Origin: Mycolicibacterium brisbanense
GTDB taxonomy: Bacteria > Actinomycetota > Actinomycetes > Mycobacteriales > Mycobacteriaceae
Assembly: GCF_001570425.1 (NCBI RefSeq)
Contig: NZ_BCSX01000056.1
Coordinates: 62,001 to 126,000, forward strand
Length of the DNA stretch: 64,000 nucleotides
Direction: 5' to 3'
Shown here: positions 42,534-50,427 of the stretch, piece by piece
Position numbering within the stretch: position 1 is the stretch's first letter
How the letters are laid out: every line of letters starts with the position of its first letter
Program-made: the position numbers and the translations under genes
Notes under the pieces: model-generated
Seen by the model: the letters and a program-made list of their open reading frames with translations, nothing else
What the model was told of the DNA's origin: nothing
Database searches by the model: none

Positions 42534-43766
42534 ATGACCACGTTCGCCACACGGGACACCGCCGCGATCGACATCCCGGACGAACCCGACTTCGCCCGGA
42601 TGCGGCGCGAAGTCGGTGCGCGGTTGCGGACCGCGATGCGCGAGCAGGGCGTCGATGCACTGATCCTGCTCGGCAACGGCAGTGTCGTCTACGCGACCGG
42701 TGCGAGCTGGCCGCTGCTGGATGCGGGTCTGTCGCACGTCGAGCGCCCTGTTGCCATCGTGCTGGCCGATGACCAGTACCCTCACCTGTTCATGCCGGCC
42801 CGCGAGGGCGCGCCGCTGGAGACCGATCTGCCCGACGATCACCTGCACGGCCCGCTGTTCCTCGAATTCGACCAGGGTGTCGAGCATTTCGGCAAGGTGG
42901 TGGCGGAGCTGATCCCGCCGGGTGCCACGGTGGCGGTCGACGAACTGACCGGCGCGATGCGACGGGCGACGGGCCGGCTGTTCCCCGGCGGCACCCCGCT
43001 CGACGCCGCGCCGGTGGTCGGTGCGGCCAAGCTGGTCAAGACACCGGACCAGATCTCAGCGGTGCGGCGCGCCTGCCGCATCACCGAAGAGGCCATGGTC
43101 GACGTACAGAAGGCGCTGGTGCCCGGCGTGCGACAAATCGACCTGTCGGCCCAATTCGTCCGGCGCGCTTTCGAACTGGGTGCGACATCCAACATGCTGG
43201 AGGCCATCTGGCAGGTGATGCCGTCCACCAAGGCCGAGGGCACCTGGACGACGCACGGCGATCTGGCACTGCCGCTGCTGACCACCGAACGCGAACTGGT
43301 CAAAGGCGATGTGCTGTGGACCGATGTGTCGATCACCTACGGCGGCTACTGCTCGGACTTCGGCCGCACCTGGGTGGTGGGGCAGCAGCCCACCGCCCGT
43401 CAGCATGACCAGTTCCACCAATGGCGCGACATCCTCGATGCGGTGTTGGCGGTCACGAAAGCCGGTGCCACATCGGGAGATCTGGCCCGTGCGGCGATCA
43501 AGGCCGCGGGCGGTCGTAAACCGTGGCTGCCGCACTTTTACATCGGTCACGGGATCGGCACCAACGCGGCCGAGATGCCGATGATCGGGACCGATCTGGG
43601 CGAGGAGTTCGACGACAATTTCGTGTTCCCGGCCGGCATGTTGCTGGTTCTGGAGCCGGTGGTCTGGGAAGACGGCACCGGTGGTTATCGAAGTGAGGAG
43701 ATCGTGGTGATCACCGAGGGCGGCTGGATGTCGCTGACCGACTACCCGTACGAGCCTTACCTGTGA
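42534..43766 (+). CDS. M24-family (Xaa-Pro aminopeptidase-like) metallohydrolase
   Basis: 410 residues with the two-domain pita-bread arrangement. All five metal ligands of the family are visible at the right spacing: Asp264 and Asp275 (TDVSITYGGYCSDFGRT), His339 (GHGIGTNAAEMP), Glu374 (LVLEPVVW) and Glu388 (YRSEEIV). Expected to be an active dinuclear hydrolase. A catabolic rather than peptidase role is likely from its neighbours. Its stop overlaps the GTG of the next gene, a family member that has lost these ligands. Confidence 0.85.
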   Translation: MTTFATRDTAAIDIPDEPDFARMRREVGARLRTAMREQGVDALILLGNGSVVYATGASWPLLDAGLSHVERPVAIVLADDQYPHLFMPAREGAPLETDLPDDHLHGPLFLEFDQGVEHFGKVVAELIPPGATVAVDELTGAMRRATGRLFPGGTPLDAAPVVGAAKLVKTPDQISAVRRACRITEEAMVDVQKALVPGVRQIDLSAQFVRRAFELGATSNMLEAIWQVMPSTKAEGTWTTHGDLALPLLTTERELVKGDVLWTDVSITYGGYCSDFGRTWVVGQQPTARQHDQFHQWRDILDAVLAVTKAGATSGDLARAAIKAAGGRKPWLPHFYIGHGIGTNAAEMPMIGTDLGEEFDDNFVFPAGMLLVLEPVVWEDGTGGYRSEEIVVITEGGWMSLTDYPYEPYL

Positions 43767-44926
43767 GCGCCGGCCTGCACGCCGTGGCCCGCACCGAAAT
43801 AGAGGCGGACCCACATGACCTGCGTCATGGGCGGCGCAACCGTGTTCTCGAGCAGATGGATGCTCACGACCTGGACATCCTGGTACTCGGTCGGCAGGCC
43901 AACGTGCGGTACGTCACCGGGGCCCCACAGCTGTGGGTCGCGGGCACCCGGCCGTTTGGCCCGATCTGCACGTTCGTACGAGCCACCGGCGCGATCCACC
44001 TCAACAGCACCTGGGACGAAGGCATGCCCGAGGAGATCGGACACGATCACCTCTACGGTCTGGCCTGGAACCCCATGACCCTCATCGGGGTGTTGCAGGA
44101 CATCGCCGGGGCCGACACCGCCACGCGAGTCGGAACCGACGCTCTCACACCGAATTTCGCGAAGCTGTTACCGACGGCGTTTCCGAACGCCGAGTTGGTC
44201 GACGGCGAGTCGGCCATGCGGGCTGCGCGACGGATCAAGACGGCCGCCGAGGTGACGGCGCTACGCGCCTCGGTGCGCGTGGCCGAAGACGGCTTGGCGT
44301 CGGCTGTGGCCGAACTGATGCCGGGGACCACGGAACGAAACCTGGCCGGTGCGTTGATGGAAGCCGAGGCGGCCGGCGGTGTGAGCACCCCCGCGACCCA
44401 GGACTCGGCATGGATCACGAGCAAGGACACGCCGTGGCGGCGCGCTGCCGGCGACGGCCGCCTGCGCGACGGCGATCTGGTGGTGATCTCCGCCGGAGTG
44501 CTCGCCGACGGTTACGTCGGTGAGGTGGCCCGTACGCTGCCGGTGGGGGATATCGGCGATCCCGTTGCGGTGCAGGCTCTTTACGCCCGCCGAGATACAC
44601 TGTGGGAGCGGCTGGTGGCGGCCTGTAAACCGGGCAATCCGGCCAGTGCACTGTTGGATGCCTACGGCGGCGCCGGTGAGCCGGTGCCGCCGGCGCCGGT
44701 GGCTCACGGCCTGGGGCTTGGCTTCGATCCGCCCGTGGTGTCACCACACCTGCGTGCGACATCCGATGCGGAGATCCTGGCCGAGGGCATGGTTTTGGCG
44801 GTCACCGCGCACGTGTGGCAGCCGGGCATTGGTGCGGTGTTCAGCCGCGACGCGGTGCTGATCACCGCCGACGGTGCCGAGGTGCTCTCCACCAGCCCGT
44901 CCTGGAATGAGGTCCGCAATGGCTGA
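43763..44926 (+). CDS. M24-fold protein lacking the metal site (creatinase-like or pseudoenzyme)
   Basis: 387 residues, colinear with the preceding gene. Aligned on VVISAGVLADGYVGEVART, AHGLGLGF and GMVLAVTAHVW, the five metal positions read Ser243, Glu254, His314, Thr347 and Arg361 instead of Asp, Asp, His, Glu, Glu. Only the His is kept. Creatinase has the same fold without metal, so it may be a metal-free hydrolase; otherwise it is a non-catalytic partner of the 42534 protein. The GTGA overlap means the two are made together, probably as a heteromer. Confidence 0.8.
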   Translation: MSAGLHAVARTEIEADPHDLRHGRRNRVLEQMDAHDLDILVLGRQANVRYVTGAPQLWVAGTRPFGPICTFVRATGAIHLNSTWDEGMPEEIGHDHLYGLAWNPMTLIGVLQDIAGADTATRVGTDALTPNFAKLLPTAFPNAELVDGESAMRAARRIKTAAEVTALRASVRVAEDGLASAVAELMPGTTERNLAGALMEAEAAGGVSTPATQDSAWITSKDTPWRRAAGDGRLRDGDLVVISAGVLADGYVGEVARTLPVGDIGDPVAVQALYARRDTLWERLVAACKPGNPASALLDAYGGAGEPVPPAPVAHGLGLGFDPPVVSPHLRATSDAEILAEGMVLAVTAHVWQPGIGAVFSRDAVLITADGAEVLSTSPSWNEVRNG

Positions 44927-45878
44927 CCGACCCAAACCCGAGGAGATCATCCTCTACGACAAGGATCCCAAGACCAAGATCGCCACCATCACGTTCAACC
45001 GGCCGGAATACCTCAATGCGCCGACGTCGATGGCGCGGCTGCGGTACGCCGATCTGCTGCGCGGAGCCAACGCCGACAACGACGTCAAGGTTGTCGTCAT
45101 CCGCGGCGTCGGCGACAACCTCGGCAGCGGCGCCGACCTACCGGAGTTCATGGAGGGCAACGACAATCCAGCGGCCCGACTGGCCGAGTTGCGGCTCGAG
45201 GACGACGGCATCGGCGAAGTGACCTACCCGCCGAAAGGCACCTTCCGCAACGGTGCCACTATCTCGGCCTGGTACGCCAACTCGCAGGCCGGCAACCGCG
45301 CGTTGCAGGACTTCAAGAAGATCAGCATCGTGGAGGCCAAGGGCTACTGCTACGGCTGGCACTTCTACCAGTGCGCGGACGCCGATCTGGTGATCTCCAG
45401 TGCCGACGCGCTGTTCGGCCATCCGTCGTTCCGCTACCACGGTTGGGGCCCGCGGATGTGGACGTGGGTGCAGATGATGGGGCTGCGCAAGTTTCAGGAG
45501 ATGGTGTTCACCGGCAGGCCGTTCACCGCCGCCGAGATGTACGACTGCAACTTCCTCAACAAGGTGGTAGCGCGGGACCAATTGGAAGCAGAAACCGAGA
45601 AGTACGCGCTCGCCTGTGCACGGAATCGGCCGGTGGACACCGTCTTTCAACAGAAGATGTTTTTCGAAATCTTCAAGCAGCAGCAGGGCGAATACATGGG
45701 TAGCCTGCTCAGCGCGTTCTTCGAGTCGATGGGCAACGGGGTGGCCAACGACAGCGACGACGATCTCGACATGTTCGAGTCGATCGATTCCGGGTTGTCG
45801 GCCGCGGTCAACGACAACGACAGCAAGTTCCCGCCGGATTTCCGGCTGTCCAAGAAGAACAGGGCCAAGCCCGAATAG
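44919..45878 (+). CDS. Enlarged, divergent crotonase-family protein
   Basis: 319 residues, about 60 longer than a standard enoyl-CoA hydratase. The first oxyanion segment VGDNLGSGADLPEFM is recognisable, followed by an insertion (about residues 85-130) rich in Trp, Tyr and Asn. The second is KGYCYGWHFYQCADADL, with Trp in place of a Gly. The usual catalytic Glu positions are not present (HPSFRYHGWGP). The C-terminus is acidic, with a run of Asp residues. Probably a crotonase with other chemistry, such as C-C hydrolysis or a lyase reaction. Its start overlaps the upstream gene. Confidence 0.75.
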   Translation: MADRPKPEEIILYDKDPKTKIATITFNRPEYLNAPTSMARLRYADLLRGANADNDVKVVVIRGVGDNLGSGADLPEFMEGNDNPAARLAELRLEDDGIGEVTYPPKGTFRNGATISAWYANSQAGNRALQDFKKISIVEAKGYCYGWHFYQCADADLVISSADALFGHPSFRYHGWGPRMWTWVQMMGLRKFQEMVFTGRPFTAAEMYDCNFLNKVVARDQLEAETEKYALACARNRPVDTVFQQKMFFEIFKQQQGEYMGSLLSAFFESMGNGVANDSDDDLDMFESIDSGLSAAVNDNDSKFPPDFRLSKKNRAKPE

Positions 45879-45882
45879 GCCT

Positions 45883-48309
45883 ATGACCGCACCACTATCC
45901 GGGTACACCGTCATCGACCTGTCCACCGGGATCGCGGGTGGGTACTGCACGAAAGTCCTGGCCGACGGCGGCGCCGACATCATCAAAGTCGAAGCGCCTG
46001 AGGGCGATCCGCTGCGCCGCTGGTCCGCATCGGGAGCATCGATCCCGCCGGACCGCGACGGCGCGCTGTTCGGTTTCCTTGCCGGCGGCAAGCACAGCGT
46101 GGTGATCGATCCCGAACAGCACGCCGATCTCGACCTGCTGGACCGATTGGTCGCTTCCGCCGATGCCGTCGTGTGGTCCCCGGAATCGCCGGTGGCGCAC
46201 CGTGTCACCCCCGAGGAGCTGCACGGCAGGTATCCGCACTTGATCGTCACCGCCATCACCGCGTTCGGGCTGGATGGCCCGTGGTCCGACCGACCCGCCA
46301 CCGAGTTCACCCTGCAGGCCTGGTCCGGCGGAGCCATCGGGATCGGCCGCGGCTCGCAGGATCGCCCGCCGGTGACCATCGGCGGGCAGGTGGGGGATTG
46401 GGTGACCGGCGCCTATGCCGCGGCGATGACCCTGGCGCTGCGGGCGCGGGCGCTGCGCGACGGGCACGGCGAGCTCATCGATCTCTCCATGCTCGAGGCC
46501 CAGATCCTCGGTCTCACGTACTATCCCGTGACCTACTTCCAGATGCTGGGCCACCCGTGGCGCACCGAGCGGCGGCCTACCGTACCGGGTGTGGCCGAGG
46601 CCGCCGACGGGCTGGTCGCGCTCGGCTGCGGCACCGCGCAGCAGTGGTGGGATCTGTGCGCGATGTCGGGTCATGACGAATGGATCGACGAGAACACCGA
46701 GCTGACCATCACCGAGCAGGCCAACCTGCATGCCGAGGAGCTGTACCGCTGGATCCGCGAGCAACGAGCGGATGAGCTCCGCGATCTCGCCGCAGCCTTC
46801 CGGATCCCCACCTCACCGGTCGGTAACGGCGAGAACGTCGTTGGCATGGATCATTTCGTCGCCCGCGGCTCCTTCACCACCAACCCACGCGACGGCTTCA
46901 CGCAGCCCACACCGCCATACCGACTCACCGATTGCCCGTTGCGGCGACCCGCGCCGGCACCGCGGCTCGGTGAGCATACCGAGGTCCACCGCGCTGCCCC
47001 GTCGACACCGCGGGCAGCGCCTGCCGGGGAACCGGACAGCAATCGGCTGCCGCTCGCCGGATTGCGTGTGCTCGACATGACGACTTTCTGGGCCGGTCCG
47101 TCGTGCACGCATGCGCTCGGCATGCTCGGCGCCGAGGTGATCCACCTGGAGTCCACTGCGCGTCCGGATGGCACCCGGCTCATCGCCGGGATCCCCGCGA
47201 CCGTCGAGCAATGGTGGGAACGCTCACCGATCTTCAGCGCACTGAACACGAACAAGAAGTGTCTGACACTGGATTTCCAGACCGAGCACGGCAGGGACGT
47301 ACTGCGTCGTCTCATCGCAACCTGCGACGTGGTCGTCGAGAACTTCACCCCGCGCGTAATCGACCAGACCGGCCTGGATTTCGCCTCGATGCGGGCGCTG
47401 CGTAACGACATCATCATGGTCCGGATGCCGGGCTTCGGCTTGGACGGTCCGTGGCGGGACAACCCTGCGTTCGCTTACATCATCGAAGACGCGACCGGAT
47501 TGAGTTGGCTCACCGGGTTTCCCGACCGTACGCCCTACGAGCCGTATTCGGTGGGAGATCCCAACGCCGGTGTGCACGCGCTCAACGCCCTGCTGTTGGC
47601 ACTGGAACACCGACGCCAAACCGGACAGGGCGTGTTGGTGGAGGCCGCCATGGCCGACGCTGCGCTCAACATCGCGGCGGAGCAGGTCATCGAGTACTCG
47701 GCGTACGGAGCGCTGTTGCAGCGCGACGGCAACCGCGGTCCAACGGCCGCACCGCAGAACCTGTACCGGACCGCTGAGGTCGACGAATTCGGCCGTGACG
47801 ACAGCTGGGTGGCTGTGGCCGTACAGACCGATGCGCAGTGGGAGGCCTTACGTGACGCGCTGGGCCGGCCTGATTGGGCGATGGCCGCCGAGCTGACGAC
47901 TGCCGCGGGCCGCCGCGCCGCCCACGATGTCATCGATGAGCACCTTGGTGACTGGTGTGTGACCCGCGCCGGAGACGAGGTCGTCGAAACCCTCTGGGCA
48001 GCCGGAATTCCGGTGGCCAAGGTGATGCAGCCGCATCGGCAAACCGAACTGCCTCAGCTGCACCACCGCAGGTTTTTCGAACAGGTGCGGCACCCGGTGA
48101 ACGACCCGGCCCCGCACAGCACGCTGCCCGTCAACCTCGCCGACGGCCCGTCGCTCTTCCACCGTGAGCCCGCGCCTTTGCTCGGTGAGCACAACCACGA
48201 AATCCTGACCGCACTCGGATTGACCGACGCAGAGATCGCCGAACTGTCCGAAGACGGAGTCATCGGGACCGTGCCCGGGGTCGGCGGGCGACGAAAAGCT
48301 GTGCGTTAA
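45883..48309 (+). CDS. Double-domain CaiB/BaiF protein with substituted catalytic Asp
   Basis: 808 residues carrying two class III CoA-transferase domains, about 1-380 and 390-800. Domain 1 starts PLSGYTVIDLSTGIAGGYCT, domain 2 PLAGLRVLDMTTFWAGPSCT. The catalytic Asp in the P-x-F-D-x-x-x-Q-A pattern is Glu141 in domain 1 (PATEFTLQAW) and Ala531 in domain 2 (PAFAYIIEDATG). Single-domain relatives in this window keep Asp. Fused double CaiB proteins exist (DddD), so the fusion itself is real and not a sequencing artefact. The reaction may be an isomerase, lyase or atypical transfer. It is the last gene of the run from the TetR at 39209. Confidence 0.82.
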   Translation: MTAPLSGYTVIDLSTGIAGGYCTKVLADGGADIIKVEAPEGDPLRRWSASGASIPPDRDGALFGFLAGGKHSVVIDPEQHADLDLLDRLVASADAVVWSPESPVAHRVTPEELHGRYPHLIVTAITAFGLDGPWSDRPATEFTLQAWSGGAIGIGRGSQDRPPVTIGGQVGDWVTGAYAAAMTLALRARALRDGHGELIDLSMLEAQILGLTYYPVTYFQMLGHPWRTERRPTVPGVAEAADGLVALGCGTAQQWWDLCAMSGHDEWIDENTELTITEQANLHAEELYRWIREQRADELRDLAAAFRIPTSPVGNGENVVGMDHFVARGSFTTNPRDGFTQPTPPYRLTDCPLRRPAPAPRLGEHTEVHRAAPSTPRAAPAGEPDSNRLPLAGLRVLDMTTFWAGPSCTHALGMLGAEVIHLESTARPDGTRLIAGIPATVEQWWERSPIFSALNTNKKCLTLDFQTEHGRDVLRRLIATCDVVVENFTPRVIDQTGLDFASMRALRNDIIMVRMPGFGLDGPWRDNPAFAYIIEDATGLSWLTGFPDRTPYEPYSVGDPNAGVHALNALLLALEHRRQTGQGVLVEAAMADAALNIAAEQVIEYSAYGALLQRDGNRGPTAAPQNLYRTAEVDEFGRDDSWVAVAVQTDAQWEALRDALGRPDWAMAAELTTAAGRRAAHDVIDEHLGDWCVTRAGDEVVETLWAAGIPVAKVMQPHRQTELPQLHHRRFFEQVRHPVNDPAPHSTLPVNLADGPSLFHREPAPLLGEHNHEILTALGLTDAEIAELSEDGVIGTVPGVGGRRKAVR

Positions 48310-48329
48310 CCCGCCGAGCAGACGGGAAA

Positions 48330-48356
48330 GTCCGCGACACACCGGGTTTCGCGGAC
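48330..48356. terminator. Bidirectional hairpin between convergent genes
   Basis: GTCCGCG (48330-48336) pairs with CGCGGAC (48350-48356), with AA/TT flanks, in the 77-base gap between the CaiB double gene and the convergent SDR. No long T-run, as is common in mycobacteria. Confidence 0.5.
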
Positions 48357-48386
48357 CTTGACGTCTTCTCGGCAGGAAAAGGTGGG

Positions 48387-49232
48387 CTACTTCAGGCAGC
48401 TGCCCGCGTCGACGGGCAGGGTCACGCCGGTGATGTAGCGCGCCTCGTCGGAGGCCAGGAACAGCACGGCGTTGCTGATGTCGACGGGCTCCACCCACGG
48501 GATCGGCAAGGTGTGGAACAGCTGGCAGATCGGCGCCATGTCGTCGGGGCCCGGGTTTTCGAGGTCCGGCCGGAACATCTTGAAGGTGCCCTCGTTGTGC
48601 AGCATGGGTGTCGCGACATGGGTCGGGTGCACGGTGTTGACCCGAATGTTGTGCTGGCCCAACTCGACTGCGAATCCGCGCATGAGTCCGACGACACCGT
48701 GCTTGGCGGCCACGTAATTACCACACTGCGGGTAGGCCTTGAGTCCGCCGACCGAGCTGGTCAGGATGATCGAGCCGCCACGTCCACCGGAGATGAGATG
48801 GGGGACACCGGCTTTCACCGACTTCCAGACCCCCGAGAGGTTGATGTCGATCATCTCGTCCCAGTCCAATTCGCTGGTCTTGTCCAGCGTGTCGCCACCG
48901 TTGCCGATGCCGGCGTTGGCCACGATGATGTCGAGCCGGCCGAGCTGCTCGACACCGCTGTCGACGGCGGCTTTCACCGCGGCGGCATCTCGGATGTCTA
49001 CCTCAGCGGTGACGATGCGCCGGTTGAGACCTTTGACCAGATTGGCGGTTTCGGCCAGATCATCGGAGGTCGAGGCCGGGATGGCGGTTTCCACGCCGGG
49101 GCGGATGGGCCCGCAGATATCGATCGCGATGATGTCGGCGCCCTCCTGGGCCAACCGCACCGCGTGGCTGCGGCCCTGACCACGAGCCGCGCCAGTGACA
49201 AAAGCGACCTTGCCTTCCACCCGTCCCGTCAT
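48387..49232 (-). CDS. Mycofactocin-coupled SDR-family oxidoreductase
   Basis: 281 residues. The sequence AARGQGRSHAVRLAQEGADI, the insertion PASTSDDLAETANLVKGLNR after the second strand, and the ending ITGVTLPVDAGSCLK are typical of SDRs that hold NAD tightly and pass electrons to mycofactocin (carveol dehydrogenase-like group). Catalytic YVAAKHG. Substrates of the group are often alicyclic alcohols. The ATG at 49232 is taken; the open frame reaches 49289 without support. It stands alone, with its own promoter and operator upstream. Confidence 0.85.
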   Translation of the reverse strand: MTGRVEGKVAFVTGAARGQGRSHAVRLAQEGADIIAIDICGPIRPGVETAIPASTSDDLAETANLVKGLNRRIVTAEVDIRDAAAVKAAVDSGVEQLGRLDIIVANAGIGNGGDTLDKTSELDWDEMIDINLSGVWKSVKAGVPHLISGGRGGSIILTSSVGGLKAYPQCGNYVAAKHGVVGLMRGFAVELGQHNIRVNTVHPTHVATPMLHNEGTFKMFRPDLENPGPDDMAPICQLFHTLPIPWVEPVDISNAVLFLASDEARYITGVTLPVDAGSCLK

Positions 49233-49347
49233 TGCGTACCTCAGTTCTGATCGTGGTGAATTGTGCGTCTTCGGCGATTTTCTGTGCACCTGCTCAGCAC
49301 TCTGTCACCGCGCACGGCACGATGTCAACGACGGACTCGTATCCGAC

Positions 49348-49382
49348 AATTTATACTCTTCGCTTAGAAGAACTTGATTCTC
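49348..49382 (-). promoter_or_regulatory. Promoter with operator for the mycofactocin-type SDR
   Basis: On the minus strand GAGAATCAAGTTCTT (complement of 49368-49382, a 15-mer with two mismatches to the palindrome) is followed by TATAAATT (-10, complement of 49348-49355). The operator covers the -35 position. Confidence 0.5.
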
Positions 49383-49528
49383 AACGCGGCGAGAAGATCC
49401 ACTTCAGGGGCGTGCGGGGTAGGGAATCGTCCCTGGAGGGCTCGGAGAGTCCACGCGCATTGATATGGCCGGCGCTATGGATTGGACGACATGCGTCGTC
49501 ACTCTCAATAGGTAATGCGTACCCGTGG

Positions 49529-49545
49529 CGAGAACGTAGTTCTCG
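49529..49545. promoter_or_regulatory. Perfect operator CGAGAAC-GTA-GTTCTCG
   Basis: A 17-bp perfect palindrome, the same GAGAAC/GTTCTC class as the mhp operator at 28606. It directly abuts the 3' end of the TetR gene, about 300 bases upstream of the SDR. Confidence 0.65.
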
Positions 49546-50265
49546 TCACTCGGCGGCGAAACCGTGGGCGCAGAAATCCCAGACCTCGTCGGCGGTGATC
49601 GGATGGGGTGCGGCCTCGTCGGCGCCTCCACTCGACTGTGCGACGAACATCACCGTCTGCATGGTCATTGCGGCCATCCGGCGGGGATTGATGCCCTTGC
49701 GCAACAACCCGGCCTCCGATGCCTCTTCCATGAGCTCGGTGAGCAGAGTCAACAGCGGCGCGTGGGCAACCTTCACTTCAGAGGGGTGAGATACCAGCAG
49801 GCGCGGCGCGAAATCTGTGAACAACGGCCGCTTGGCGGCAGGGTCGGGCCGCGACGATTCGAACAGCAGTTGGACGGCGACCTTGAGCCGTTCAAGGGGA
49901 TCGGTGTGACTGGCCGTGGCGGCGCGGATCTGGTCGGCGGAGCGGCTCAGCGCATCCTCGAACAGGGCCAGCAGCAGCTCGTGTTTGCCGTCGAACTGCA
50001 GGTAGAAGCTCCGCAACGACTGACGCGAGCGGTCGACGACCTCTTGCACCGTGAAGTCGGTGCTGCCTTTTTCGATGATGATCGCCTGCGCGGCATCGAG
50101 GAAGCGCTGAACGCGCTGTGCTGCTCGCAGCTTGGCGGTTTTGATCGACCGCTCGACCGCCCGTTGCTTCCAGGCGGGTTCATCGCCGGCGGTGGTCACC
50201 GGCGGCTGAGATGGGTGTCGAGTCGGGAGAACATGAACTGACTGTACCGGAGAACGCCTTGCCAT
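49546..50265 (-). CDS. TetR-family transcriptional regulator (3), candidate cluster regulator
   Basis: 239 residues with an unusually long N-terminal extension (about 55 residues, basic, with SIKTAKLRAAQRVQRFLDAAQ) before the helix-turn-helix FTVQEVVDRSRQSLRSFYLQFDGKHELL. The ATG at 50265 is preferred over the open frame to 50292. Perfect copies of the palindrome lie on both sides, one in its promoter region (50322-50336) and one at its 3' end. It is therefore the best candidate to bind the GAGAAY-N3-RTTCTC sites across the window and to autoregulate. The ligand may be a CoA ester, but nothing in the sequence shows it. Confidence 0.85.
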   Translation of the reverse strand: MARRSPVQSVHVLPTRHPSQPPVTTAGDEPAWKQRAVERSIKTAKLRAAQRVQRFLDAAQAIIIEKGSTDFTVQEVVDRSRQSLRSFYLQFDGKHELLLALFEDALSRSADQIRAATASHTDPLERLKVAVQLLFESSRPDPAAKRPLFTDFAPRLLVSHPSEVKVAHAPLLTLLTELMEEASEAGLLRKGINPRRMAAMTMQTVMFVAQSSGGADEAAPHPITADEVWDFCAHGFAAE

Positions 50266-50321
50266 TGTGGTGCCAGACCCCCTCGCGGCCAACGTGTCGG
50301 AGATTGTAACTTTCTTGCGAC

Positions 50322-50336
50322 GAGAATAGTATTCTC
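50322..50336. promoter_or_regulatory. Perfect operator GAGAAT-AGT-ATTCTC
   Basis: Lies between the divergent TetR and crotonase genes. TAGTAT in its centre (50327-50332) fits a rightward -10 box. Confidence 0.7.
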
Positions 50337-50427
50337 ATCAGTGGAATTATAGAAGTGCTTCGGGAAGAAGGATGCCGCGGCTCATCCGGTCCCCGCCGTT
50401 CTTTGGCCGCAATCGTCGAGGAGTGCC

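Larger units (their letters stand above)
49233..49545. other. 313-base intergenic regulatory region
   Basis: No credible gene is seen. It holds the SDR promoter and operator (49348-49382), a short inverted repeat GACGAC-ATGC-GTCGTC (49485-49500) that may end the TetR transcript, and a perfect regulon palindrome (49529-49545) touching the TetR stop codon. The rest is unremarkable, with a somewhat lower G+C than the flanks. Confidence 0.6.

Noticed and set aside
49529..49545. Rho-independent terminator of the TetR gene
   Set aside because: The arms are short, there is no T-run, and the sequence is the same palindrome found in promoters elsewhere, so an operator is the better reading.
49232..49789. 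Rightward 185-codon ORF
   Set aside because: It runs antisense through the TetR gene and the regulatory region, has no ribosome site and no protein-like pattern.
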